Of a stretch of DNA of 64,000 nt, positions 49,759-57,155 are shown in pieces. Every line of letters begins with the position of its first letter. Position 1 is the first letter of the stretch. The notes beneath the pieces are model-generated. The model was not told where the DNA came from, did not search any database, and saw nothing but the letters and a program-made list of their open reading frames with translations. The position numbers and the translations under genes were made by a program. The stretch lies in assembly GCF_003610255.1 (NCBI RefSeq), contig NZ_RAPS01000001.1, forward strand, positions 5,917,001 to 5,981,000, given 5' to 3'. The stretch is from Streptomyces sp. TLI_171. GTDB lineage: Bacteria; Actinomycetota; Actinomycetes; Streptomycetales; Streptomycetaceae.

Positions 49759-50181
49759 TCAGCGGGTGCGGCCGGTGGTGCGGGGCGTGGTCGGCGGTGC
49801 GGCGGCGAGCACCTGGCCGGGGCCGGCCTTGGCGGTGGGGGAGGTGAGGCGGGCGGCGGCGGTGCGCTGCCGGTCCGGGACGACGGCATCGAAACCGATG
49901 AAACCGACGATCAGCTCGGGCTCGATGGCGACCCGGAACCCGAAGCCGTCCAGCAGGCCCGAGGCGTTCGACGCGGCGAGCTGCTGGTCGGGGCCCGGCA
50001 GGTCGGCCGGGAGGTGGTAGGAGGCGGGGTTGCCGGGGTCGGCCGGGGCGGTGAAGTCGAACCGGCGCAGGACGAGGCCGATGACCTCGGGAGCATCGGT
50101 GCGGCAGTCGGCCCAAACCAGGCCGTCGCCGCCGCGGTAGAACTCGACGTCGGTGCCGTAGGTGTCGGCCAAGTTGCCCAT
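49759..50181 (-). CDS. protein of unknown function with the shared C-terminal tail
   Basis: The 140-residue protein has an alpha/beta body (YGTDVEFYRGGDGLVWADCR, PEVIGLVLRRFDF, GFRVAIEPELIVGFIGFDAV) and ends with RQRTAAARLTSPTAK and a linker to TTGRTR, a clear shared tail. GAAGGA stands ahead of ATG 50181. It directly precedes the coupling-protein gene in the same direction. Not recognised. Confidence 0.74.
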   Translation of the reverse strand: MGNLADTYGTDVEFYRGGDGLVWADCRTDAPEVIGLVLRRFDFTAPADPGNPASYHLPADLPGPDQQLAASNASGLLDGFGFRVAIEPELIVGFIGFDAVVPDRQRTAAARLTSPTAKAGPGQVLAAAPPTTPRTTGRTR

Positions 50182-50222
50182 GGAGAAGGTCCTTCGAGGA
50201 TCGCGAGCTGGTGATGGGTAGG

Positions 50223-50750
50223 TCAGCGGCCGTGGACGGCGGGCGCGGCCGTGGCAGGCGGCCTGGCCGGGGGCGCGCCGGGTTCGGCTCCGGGGTGAGC
50301 GGCGCGACCGGCGGCGCCGGGTGAGCTGGAGCGCGCGGCCTGCTGCCGCTTCGCCTCGGCGTCGGAGCGCCCCGGGCCGGCAGCAACGTGCGGCAACTCC
50401 CGCGTGCGGAAGGCCACCCCGTACCGGTGCGCGGGATCGACCACGGCGCCGGTGCAGTCGTCGAGGTGGTCCTGGACCCGCCCCAGGAGCACCTCGACGT
50501 TGCGCAGGTAGTGGTGGGCGTTGGCGAGCTGCTCCCAGGCGATACGGCTCGGGTTGTAGTCCGGGTCGGCGTCGTCGACCCGGGCCCGGGCCCAGTTGGC
50601 CGCTTCGGCGAGGAGGTCGGTGAGCCGCGGCAGGATCCCGGCCCGATCGCCGCTGACGCCGTTGACCGCGTCGAGGACGTCGGCGACCTCGGCGGGGGCG
50701 GCGGTCTCGGACAGCCGAGCCGTCAGCTCCGGCCGGTGGTGGTCGGACAT
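50223..50750 (-). CDS. helical protein with the shared tail, paralogue of 50788..51429
   Basis: The 175-residue protein (LTARLSETAAPAEVADVLDA, ILPRLTDLLAEAANWARARV, YLRNVEVLLGRVQDHLDD) lines up with its neighbour, sharing the helical core and the RTRELPHVAAGPGRSDAEAK segment. It ends RQQAARSSSPGAA and a Pro/Ala linker to AVHGR, a variant of the shared tail. ATG 50750 starts it. Function unknown. Confidence 0.72.
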   Translation of the reverse strand: MSDHHRPELTARLSETAAPAEVADVLDAVNGVSGDRAGILPRLTDLLAEAANWARARVDDADPDYNPSRIAWEQLANAHHYLRNVEVLLGRVQDHLDDCTGAVVDPAHRYGVAFRTRELPHVAAGPGRSDAEAKRQQAARSSSPGAAGRAAHPGAEPGAPPARPPATAAPAVHGR

Positions 50751-50787
50751 GGAGGGAAGCAACTTCCTGGTAGGTGGAGGCCGGTGG

Positions 50788-51429
50788 TCAGCGGGTGCGG
50801 CCGGGCGAGGGGGACGGTCCGGCCGCTGGTGCCGCAGACTCGTCTGCGGGGCTCGCGGCACGGCGGGCGGCGGCGCGGGGCGAGTAGGAGACGGCGGCCT
50901 GCTGCCGCATCGCCTCCGCGTCCGAGGGGCCGTGGCCCATGACGTCGTGCAGCAGCTCCCGGGTCCGCTTGACCTGGACCATTTCGTGGTGCCGCGGGTC
51001 GCTGAGCGCGGCTGGCATCTCGGCGATGTTGCCGACGACGGCCTCCAGTTCCTCCTGGGCGTAGACCAGCATCGAGTGGACGGAGGCCAGGCGCGTCCAC
51101 AGGTCGAAGGCCGCCACGTAGGGGTCCGGGTAGTCGAAGTTGAGCCGGGCCCGGGCCCAGTCGGCGCTGGCGGCGACCAGCTCGGTCAGCTGCGGGAGCG
51201 GGCCGACCAGGGCGCCGGTCGCCTCCTCGACGATCGCGGCGACCTCGCCCGGGTCCGCCGTCACCTCCAACCGCGCGATCATGCCGGGCAGCGAGTACGG
51301 ATCGGCGGCCGGGGGCGGGAAGTAGCGGACCTGCAGGGGCGGATCGGCCTGCGGGCCGTGGGCGAGGGCGATGTTGTGCCGCATCGCGGCACCGACCGCC
51401 TCGCCGATCGACGAGTAGTGCTCAGGCAT
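50788..51429 (-). CDS. helical protein with the shared tail, paralogue of 50223..50750
   Basis: The 213-residue protein (ARLEVTADPGEVAAIVEEAT, PLPQLTELVAASADWARARL, SMLVYAQEELEAVVGNIAEM, KRTRELLHDVMGHGPSDAEA) has the same core as the next gene. Its tail reads RQQAAVSYSPRAA and ends SPGRTR. ATG 51429 is chosen for the GGAGGT upstream; GTG 51438 is less likely. The first residues (SIGEAVGAAMRHNIALAHGP) are extra relative to the paralogue. Confidence 0.72.
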   Translation of the reverse strand: MPEHYSSIGEAVGAAMRHNIALAHGPQADPPLQVRYFPPPAADPYSLPGMIARLEVTADPGEVAAIVEEATGALVGPLPQLTELVAASADWARARLNFDYPDPYVAAFDLWTRLASVHSMLVYAQEELEAVVGNIAEMPAALSDPRHHEMVQVKRTRELLHDVMGHGPSDAEAMRQQAAVSYSPRAAARRAASPADESAAPAAGPSPSPGRTR

Positions 51430-51462
51430 CGCGCCCACCTCCGGCCACGGTGGAAGTGCCGG

Positions 51463-52716
51463 TCACCGGGTGCGTCCCGTCTGCCGGGGCACGACCGCCT
51501 GCGGGGTTGCGGCGGAGGGCGGGGTGGAGGCGCTTACGCCTCGGGCGGTGACGGCGGGGGAGGTGGCGCGGGCCGCGTCGGCGGTGGCGGAGAGGGACGC
51601 GGTGTCGGTGGGCGCGTCGTGTGACTGGGCGCGCTGCACTTCGTCGAGCAGGCCGCCCAGCTCGCTCTGGGCGGCGGAGACGAAGTCGGCGGCGAAGCCG
51701 ATGCGGTCGGAGAGGGCGTACTGCTCGGGGTCGAGGTCGGTGGCCTGCTCGGAGGCGGCCTCCAGCATGTCGTGGACGCGGTCCAGGATGCCGCCGTCGG
51801 GGTCGAGGACCTGGTCGAGCGCTTCGGCGAGTTCGCCGACGCTGGTGGTGCCGCGGATCTGGTCGGTGACCTGGAGAAGCTGGTCGTTGGCGGAGAGCTG
51901 GTGCCGGGCGGCGGGGTTGCCGGGCAGTGTGGTGTCGAGCCGGGGGTCGAGGTCGACGTCGTAGCGGGCGGCGCGCAGCATCTCGGCGGCGTGGGTGGCG
52001 ATGGCGGCGCGGTCGGCCGGGGCGGTGGTGGTGGGCAGCCGGTACCGGCGGCCGTACCAGTCGCCCTTCTCGGCGAAGCCGGCGTGCTTGAGCAGGGCGG
52101 CTGCGAGGTCGTCGCTGGCGCCCTTGGCGACGACGGCGCCGCTGGGTTCGAGGCCGATGGCGATCGGAGGGGTGGGCATGCGGTAGTCCTTGGAGGTGGT
52201 GACGGAGGGGACGGTGTGCACCAGGTGGCCGAGGTCGGCGGCGATGCGCTGGCACTCGGCCTGCGCGTGGAAGGCGTCCCGGTAGGTGCTGTGGATGGAG
52301 CCGTCCTCGCGGACGACGGTGGCGACGATGTGCACCGAGCGATCGAGGTTGCGGATCGCCGCCCAGCGGCAGCCGTCCGGGTCGCCCGCGGGGGCGAGAC
52401 CGGTGACGGCGACCAGGCGCCGGGCGACCTCCGCCCACTGGGCGTCGGACAGATCGGGGTGGCGCGGGTCGGAACGCACCGAGCACAGCCACACCGGCCG
52501 CTCGGGTGCCCGGGCGCCGAGCCGCGCGGCCGGTGCGTCCAGCACGCCGCCGCCCAGGACCTCCCGCGGGTCGCCGAACAGCGGCAGCTGCTGGTGCGCG
52601 CCGCGGTAGTCGGCCCCGATCAGCCGGGGCCGCAGCCGAAAGCGCGGAGCGTCGTGCCCGTACAGGACGGGGATCAGCGCGGCCGTGCTGGTGGCGCGCT
52701 GCAGGCGGGCGATCAC
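51463..52716 (-). CDS. relaxase paralogue with broken histidine motif and the shared tail
   Basis: The 417-residue protein resembles the relaxase at 26456..28234: an IARLQRATSTAALIPVLYG start, VWLCSVRSDPRHPDLSDAQW, EVARRLVAVTGLAPAGDPDG and CRWAAIRNLDRSVHIVATVV. Where the relaxase has RHADDHIHILAT, this protein has RNLDRSVHIVAT, losing two of three metal-binding histidines, so nicking is unlikely. The C-terminal ~200 residues differ and end ADAARATSPAVTA to TGRTR, a clear shared tail. GTG 52716 follows the conserved element at 52766..52814. It may bind DNA or relaxosome without cutting. Confidence 0.8.
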   Translation of the reverse strand: MIARLQRATSTAALIPVLYGHDAPRFRLRPRLIGADYRGAHQQLPLFGDPREVLGGGVLDAPAARLGARAPERPVWLCSVRSDPRHPDLSDAQWAEVARRLVAVTGLAPAGDPDGCRWAAIRNLDRSVHIVATVVREDGSIHSTYRDAFHAQAECQRIAADLGHLVHTVPSVTTSKDYRMPTPPIAIGLEPSGAVVAKGASDDLAAALLKHAGFAEKGDWYGRRYRLPTTTAPADRAAIATHAAEMLRAARYDVDLDPRLDTTLPGNPAARHQLSANDQLLQVTDQIRGTTSVGELAEALDQVLDPDGGILDRVHDMLEAASEQATDLDPEQYALSDRIGFAADFVSAAQSELGGLLDEVQRAQSHDAPTDTASLSATADAARATSPAVTARGVSASTPPSAATPQAVVPRQTGRTR

Positions 52717-52765
52717 GACGGTCCCCTCTCGGACGGCGGCGGGCCCGGCGATCGGGCTGACGGGG

Positions 52766-52814
52766 GAAGGATCCTCAGATCCGGCGGTTTGGCCGGGCCG
52801 CCGGACGGTGGTAG
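52766..52814 (-). promoter_or_regulatory. conserved intergenic element, copy 3
   Basis: In gene orientation it begins CTACCACCGTCC, then CGGCCCGGCCAAACCGCCGG, then ATCTGAGGATCCTTC. It lies 50 bases before the start of the relaxase paralogue at 52716. Confidence 0.55.
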
Positions 52815-52840
52815 TGGCCGGCGGCGGTGGGCCGGGTGTG

Positions 52841-53353
52841 TCAGCGGCGTGAGGCGGCGCGTTCTCGGCTGTACTTCTCGCAGGCGAAGCGGGCGAAGAT
52901 CTCGTCGTTGTGCAGCCGGGCCCAGCGTCCGTCCTGGCGGACGACGGTGGCGACGATGTCGATGCGGTCCTCCGTGGTCTGCAGGACCGCCCACCGGCAG
53001 GCGGTGCTGTCGCCCGTCGGATCGATGCCGGTGGCGTCCAGGACATCCAGGGCCAGGTCGTACCAGTCGTTCTCGGTGAGCGCGGTCGGCGGGGAGCTGC
53101 GGATCGAGCAGTGCCAGGTCAGGCGCTTGGAGGGGGTGCGGCCGGTTCGGGACCGGCGCAGTGCCAGCGGCTCGTCCAGCAGCGCTGCCAGGCACGCCAT
53201 GTTGTGTTCCTCCTCAGCGGGCGGCCCCGGCGACCACGTGTCGAGCAGGATCGGCTCGAAGTCCGGGTCGTCGCTGAGCGTGAACAGCGAGTTCAACAGG
53301 GCGAGGGTGTTCTCGGTGCGCCGGACGGTGCAGTGCAGACGGGGAGCGTGCAT
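52841..53353 (-). CDS. short relaxase-like protein lacking the histidine motif
   Basis: The 170-residue protein ends in a relaxase-like region: RLTWHCSIRSSPPTALTEND, DLALDVLDATGIDPTGDSTA, CRWAVLQTTEDRIDIVATVV, which lines up with VWHCSVRTDPGD, CRWVAVRHADDHIHILAT of the true relaxase. All histidines of motif III are replaced. The first ~70 residues (RLHCTVRRTENTLALLNSLF) are unrelated. It is therefore a degenerate relaxase fragment kept as an intact gene, possibly a DNA-binding helper. ATG 53353 has CGGAGAA upstream. It has no shared tail. Confidence 0.75.
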   Translation of the reverse strand: MHAPRLHCTVRRTENTLALLNSLFTLSDDPDFEPILLDTWSPGPPAEEEHNMACLAALLDEPLALRRSRTGRTPSKRLTWHCSIRSSPPTALTENDWYDLALDVLDATGIDPTGDSTACRWAVLQTTEDRIDIVATVVRQDGRWARLHNDEIFARFACEKYSRERAASRR

Positions 53354-53418
53354 GGTGGTGTTCTCCGAATCGTTTGCAGGGAAAGGGGAGTTGGGCTCTG
53401 GGGTCTGGGTCGGGCAGG

Positions 53419-53916
53419 TCAGACGAAGGGGTTCTCGGTGGGGCGGTCGGCGGCGGTGGCGGCCTCCAGCAGCTCCTGCAGGTCGCCGGGCTCGGAGGCG
53501 CGCTGATCGATCCACCACCCGGCGCGGGTCACGGTGCGGGCCCGCTCCTCGATCCGCTCCCAGTCGGCCTCGGGCAGGCCGCCCTCCAGCACGAGGGCGG
53601 TGTAGGCGGCGGCGAGCAGCTGGTGGCGGCAGCGCACGCCCCAGGCGATGCCCCGCTCGGTGCCCTCCAGCGGCGGCATCCGGTACCGCTCGGACCAGGC
53701 GTCGGACTCCGCCTGCTCCTCGGCGCGCTTGGCCGCCAGCCAGGCGGCCTTGTCGGCCTCGTCACCGTCCTTCGCCGCGCGCCAGCAGTCGGTGCACTCC
53801 TGCCGGGACAGCCAGTCGGCGTACCCGGCGCGGCGGTCGGCCGGGCGGTCGCCGAGGTCGCGCTCGCTCTCGTGCCCGCAGGAGTGGGCGATCGTCCAGA
53901 CCTTCTTCACTGCCAT
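53419..53916 (-). CDS. Cys/His-containing protein of unknown function
   Basis: The 165-residue protein begins VWTIAHSCGHESERDL and contains LSRQECTDCWRAAKDG, a probable zinc site (H-S-C-G-H and C-x2-C), then a charged helix (AAWLAAKRAEEQAESDAWSE). The second half has GIAWGVRCRHQLLAAAYTAL and WWIDQRASEPGDLQELLEA. AAGGAG stands before ATG 53916. It lacks the shared tail. I recall similar short proteins on Streptomyces plasmids, without function. Confidence 0.68.
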   Translation of the reverse strand: MAVKKVWTIAHSCGHESERDLGDRPADRRAGYADWLSRQECTDCWRAAKDGDEADKAAWLAAKRAEEQAESDAWSERYRMPPLEGTERGIAWGVRCRHQLLAAAYTALVLEGGLPEADWERIEERARTVTRAGWWIDQRASEPGDLQELLEAATAADRPTENPFV

Positions 53917-53947
53917 GAGGTTGCTCCTTGCTTCTGGGGAAGGGGGT

Positions 53948-54637
53948 TCAGCGGCTGCGGGTGCCGGCGCGCTCGGCGGACACCGGCGCGGCAGCCGCCT
54001 CGGCGGCCGACCGGGCTGTCGGGGTCGGGGCCGGGGCGCCGGAGGACACCCGGGCCCGGCCGCGTTCGCGGGTGTCGGCCCGGCGGGCGTGGACGTCGGC
54101 GGCGAGGTGGCGCTGGACGGCGACGTTGTACCGGCCGTGGTGCAGCTGCTCGCCTGCGGCGGCGATGGCGTCGAGTCCGGCCTCGCGTTCGACGCTGGGG
54201 GCGAGGTAGATGTCGAGGCCGCGGGTGTGGTGCCAGCCGGCCTTGGTGAGGAACGGTGCCGGGTCGATTGGCAGGCCGTCGCTGACGGCGGCGACGATCC
54301 CCAGGTAGGGGTGTTCGCCGAAGACGACGTCCGGCTCGTCGCGGTGGCGCAAAGTGGTGCCGGGCACGTCGAAGTCGGGCTCGGTGCCCACCTGGTGGCC
54401 CATCGTGCGCAGGGCCCGCACCGCTGCCCGGGCGCGTTCTTGGCCGTCGTGCTCGGGGTCGGTGAGGGTGAAGAGGCCGGCTTCTGCCGGATCGGGCTCG
54501 AAACCGAGCGCGGGCAGGACCGCGTCGGCGACCGGCTGCGGCAGCAGGCCGGGCGCGGCATAGACGTCGGGGCCCTGGTGGTTGCGCCAGATCAGGACGA
54601 CGGGGGCTCGTTCACCGGTGGTGGCTGGAGTGGACAC
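53948..54637 (-). CDS. protein with duplicated P-D-V-V-F domain, paralogue of 54670..55428
   Basis: The 229-residue protein seems to hold two copies of an ~85-residue unit: residues ~10-90 (VVLIWRNHQGPDVYAAPGLL, LPALGFEPDPAEAG, ALRTMGHQVGTEPDF) and ~100-190 (EPDVVFGEHPYLGIVAAVSD, FLTKAGWHHTRGLDIYLAP, QLHHGRYNVAVQRHLAADV). The neighbour has the same plan. The C-terminus (RARVSSGAPAPTPTARSAAE to AGTRSR) is a weak version of the shared tail. GTG 54637 has GAGGAG upstream. Function unknown. Confidence 0.7.
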   Translation of the reverse strand: MSTPATTGERAPVVLIWRNHQGPDVYAAPGLLPQPVADAVLPALGFEPDPAEAGLFTLTDPEHDGQERARAAVRALRTMGHQVGTEPDFDVPGTTLRHRDEPDVVFGEHPYLGIVAAVSDGLPIDPAPFLTKAGWHHTRGLDIYLAPSVEREAGLDAIAAAGEQLHHGRYNVAVQRHLAADVHARRADTRERGRARVSSGAPAPTPTARSAAEAAAAPVSAERAGTRSR

Positions 54638-54669
54638 AGCGGATCTCCTCGAAACCGGGTGGAGGGTGG

Positions 54670-55428
54670 TCAGCGGGCGCGCGCGAACGCGGCCCGGGGG
54701 TCAACAGCGGTGGGCGGCGGCCCGGGCGGGGCCGCCTTCGCGGTAGGTACCTGCCGGACTACCGGGCTCCTGAGCAGCGCGGCCTCGGCAGTGGGGAACT
54801 CGCGAGCGGTGGCGGTGGTGGCGGCTGGAGGGCGGTAGGAGGCGACCTCGGCGGAGATCCGGCTCTGTACGCCGACCTGGTAGCCGGCCCGGCGCAGCTC
54901 GCGCGCCGTGGCGGCGACCGCCTGCAGCGCGTTATCCCGTTCACCGAGGTGCGGGTCGGTGTGTGGGAAGGGCGGGAAGTAGAAGTCCACCTCAGCGTGG
55001 CGCCACCATCCGCAGCTCTTCAGCACGGCGTGGGCTTCTTGCGCCGGGCCGTCGCCGACCGTCCCGATCACCCCCAGGGACGGGCTCTCGGCGAAGACCA
55101 CATCCGGCTCGCGCTCCGGCACCGGGGCTGGTGCAGCCACCTGCAGGGGGAGTTCGGCCGAGGGTTCGGGGCCGGCGTTCAGCGAGAGGTCGCTGTGGAC
55201 GGCGTAGCCCGCGCCGTCGAGGACCTTGATCGCCCACCGGAGACGGTCCGGGACGTCACGGTGCTGCTCGGTGAGCGCGTACAGGTGCGGGTGGTCGGCG
55301 ATGCGCCTGAACTCCAGCCGCTCCAGCATCCAGGCTGCTGCGGCGGACTGGGTGGGCAGGGCGGCGACGACGCCGTGGTCGGGGTGGTGGCCGAGGACGA
55401 CCTCGGGCTGCGGGGCGGTGTTGGGCAT
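54670..55428 (-). CDS. protein with duplicated P-D-V-V-F domain and the shared tail
   Basis: The 252-residue protein has two copies of the unit seen in its neighbour: QPEVVLGHHPDHGVVAALPT with LDGAGYAVHSDLSLNA, and EPDVVFAESPSLGVIGTVGD with ELRRAGYQVGVQSRISAEV. The fold looks like a small alpha/beta repeat of unknown role. Its C-terminus reads TAEAALLRSPVVRQVP and ends AFARAR, a clear shared tail. ATG 55428 has GGAAAG upstream. Confidence 0.73.
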   Translation of the reverse strand: MPNTAPQPEVVLGHHPDHGVVAALPTQSAAAAWMLERLEFRRIADHPHLYALTEQHRDVPDRLRWAIKVLDGAGYAVHSDLSLNAGPEPSAELPLQVAAPAPVPEREPDVVFAESPSLGVIGTVGDGPAQEAHAVLKSCGWWRHAEVDFYFPPFPHTDPHLGERDNALQAVAATARELRRAGYQVGVQSRISAEVASYRPPAATTATAREFPTAEAALLRSPVVRQVPTAKAAPPGPPPTAVDPRAAFARAR

Positions 55429-55449
55429 GGCGGGCTTTCCGTACGGGGG

Positions 55450-56514
55450 TCAGCGGATGCGGCCGGCGGGGCGGTCGGCGGCCGGAGGTGGGGCGGCGAG
55501 CAGCGTCTCGGCGTGGTGCCCGGTGAGGGTGCGTTCGGACGCCGGGGAGGAAGCGAGGGCAGCGGCCACCCGCGGGTCGTGCCCGCTCGCCGCCGACCGG
55601 GCCGCGGCCTGGGGGTGCGCGGCGTGCCGGTCGGCGAGGTCCCCCCGCAGCGCCCGGATCTCTCGGACGTAGCTGTCGGTGCGGTTGGCGATCTCGCGGA
55701 GGCGGGCGGCGTAGTGCGGATCGGAGGCGGTCGAGTTCAGGCCCTCCCACCAGGCGGCGGTCTGGTGGAGCACGTCGACGGCCTGGTCCAGTACGCCGTC
55801 GCCGGGGGCGGTCAGCACGCTGAGCGCGGCCACCACCTCCTCGGTGTGGCCGGCCTTCGCGATCTCCCCGCCGAGGCCCGCGAGCGGGCGGGACGGGAGG
55901 ACGGCCCGCTCGGCGACCCAGTCGGTCAGGTCCGCCGGGTAGTTGACGCCGAAGCCCTCGGCCCGCAGGTAGTCGGCGGCCCGGGTCACGGCCGTGCGGC
56001 GCTCGCCGGGATCGAGCATCGCGGCCGGGAGCCGGTGGCAGGCCACGCCGTTGTGGACGGTGGGGACGAAGCCGGCGCGGTGCAGCAGCGACTCGGCCCG
56101 CACCAGTCGCTCCTGCACCTCCTGCTTGGAGGGGACACCGCGCCGGTCGAGGTGCTCGTTGATGCAGGCCAGCAGTGGTCCCGGGTCGGTGCCGTGCTGG
56201 TGGTCGTGCTGTCCCGGCTGGCTGTCGTACAGGGGGGTGGGCTCGCCGCCGACCTCAAGCCAGCCCGCGAACCAGCCGTCCTGCGGACCGGTTCGATCGG
56301 GCCCCTGGTAGTCGGCGTACTGGGGACCGACGAGCAGGAAACTGCCGTCCGGCAGCCGTGCGTCGATGTAGCCGCCGGTGTCGAAGCCGATGGTGTAGTC
56401 GACACCCCGGTTCACCAGGAGAGTGGTGATCGGCTCGAACATGCCGCTCGGCACGCGGCGGCGGGTGTGGGCGGTGACTTCGAAGCCGGACTTGGAGAAC
56501 GTGACGGGCTGCAT
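55450..56514 (-). CDS. large protein of unknown function with the shared tail
   Basis: The 354-residue protein has an N-terminal beta-rich part (DYTIGFDTGGYIDARLPDGS, FLLVGPQYADYQGPD), a helical middle (RLVRAESLLHRAGFVPTVHN, AADYLRAEGFGVNYPADLTD) and a final bundle (REIANRTDSYVREIRALRGD). The tail reads DPRVAAALASSPASE and ends PAGRIR. GTAGGAG stands before ATG 56514. The conserved element at 56568..56615 is about 54 bases upstream, so this gene begins a unit that includes 54670 and 53948. Confidence 0.72.
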   Translation of the reverse strand: MQPVTFSKSGFEVTAHTRRRVPSGMFEPITTLLVNRGVDYTIGFDTGGYIDARLPDGSFLLVGPQYADYQGPDRTGPQDGWFAGWLEVGGEPTPLYDSQPGQHDHQHGTDPGPLLACINEHLDRRGVPSKQEVQERLVRAESLLHRAGFVPTVHNGVACHRLPAAMLDPGERRTAVTRAADYLRAEGFGVNYPADLTDWVAERAVLPSRPLAGLGGEIAKAGHTEEVVAALSVLTAPGDGVLDQAVDVLHQTAAWWEGLNSTASDPHYAARLREIANRTDSYVREIRALRGDLADRHAAHPQAAARSAASGHDPRVAAALASSPASERTLTGHHAETLLAAPPPAADRPAGRIR

Positions 56515-56567
56515 GGCGGTGCTCCTACGACGCTCGCCCCTGCGAGAGCGGGGGCTGGGGTGTCGAT

Positions 56568-56615
56568 GGTCCGGAGGATCCGCGGTTTGGCCCGGCCGGG
56601 GAAGCGGTGGTAGAA
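56568..56615 (-). promoter_or_regulatory. conserved intergenic element, copy 4
   Basis: In gene orientation it begins TTCTACCACCGCTTCC, then CGGCCGGGCCAAACCGCGG, then ATCCTCCGGACC. It lies just after the stop at 56623 and 54 bases before ATG 56514. Confidence 0.55.
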
Positions 56616-56622
56616 CGCCGCG

Positions 56623-57099
56623 TCAGCGACCGGAACGGCGACCGGGCACCGGCGCTCCGAGACGGACCGGAGAAGCGGAGACCGAGGCGGCCGGGGACGG
56701 CCTCCGTGCGGGGTGGGCGGGGGAACGGCTGACGGCGGCGGCCAGCTGCTCGCTCCGGCCGGCCAGTTCACCGGCGAGACCCTCGTTGACGAGGTGCAGC
56801 TCCTCGCCGACCTCGGTGATCCGCTCCGCCAGGGCATCCAGCTCGGCCCCGTACCGCCGAACACCGTGGTCCTGGCACCACTGCGCCGCCGCGCTCACGA
56901 GCTCGTGCAGTCGGCTGACCGCACCGAAGTCGCTGCTCACGAGCTGGTGGAGCACCTCCGGGAACTCGCCCACCTCGGCGGAAGCCAGACGCTGGACGGC
57001 GTACTCCTGCCCAGCCCTGTCGGCCGGCCGAAGTGGGGCGGCCGACGTACCGGGCCGAGAAAGGACTTCCCCGTGCGCCCGATGACCCAGATCGGTCAT
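56623..57099 (-). CDS. helical protein with the shared tail
   Basis: The 158-residue protein is alpha-helical (FPEVLHQLVSSDFGAVSRLH, ELDALAERITEVGEELHLVN) and ends EQLAAAVSRSPAHP followed by a Pro/Arg linker to RRSGR, a clear shared tail. The ATG 57099 lies just after the 7-bp tandem repeat (57114..57155) in gene orientation. Function unknown. Confidence 0.72.
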   Translation of the reverse strand: MTDLGHRAHGEVLSRPGTSAAPLRPADRAGQEYAVQRLASAEVGEFPEVLHQLVSSDFGAVSRLHELVSAAAQWCQDHGVRRYGAELDALAERITEVGEELHLVNEGLAGELAGRSEQLAAAVSRSPAHPARRPSPAASVSASPVRLGAPVPGRRSGR

Positions 57100-57113
57100 G
57101 AGTGGATCTCCAT

Positions 57114-57153
<40 letters not shown>

Positions 57154-57155
<2 letters not shown>

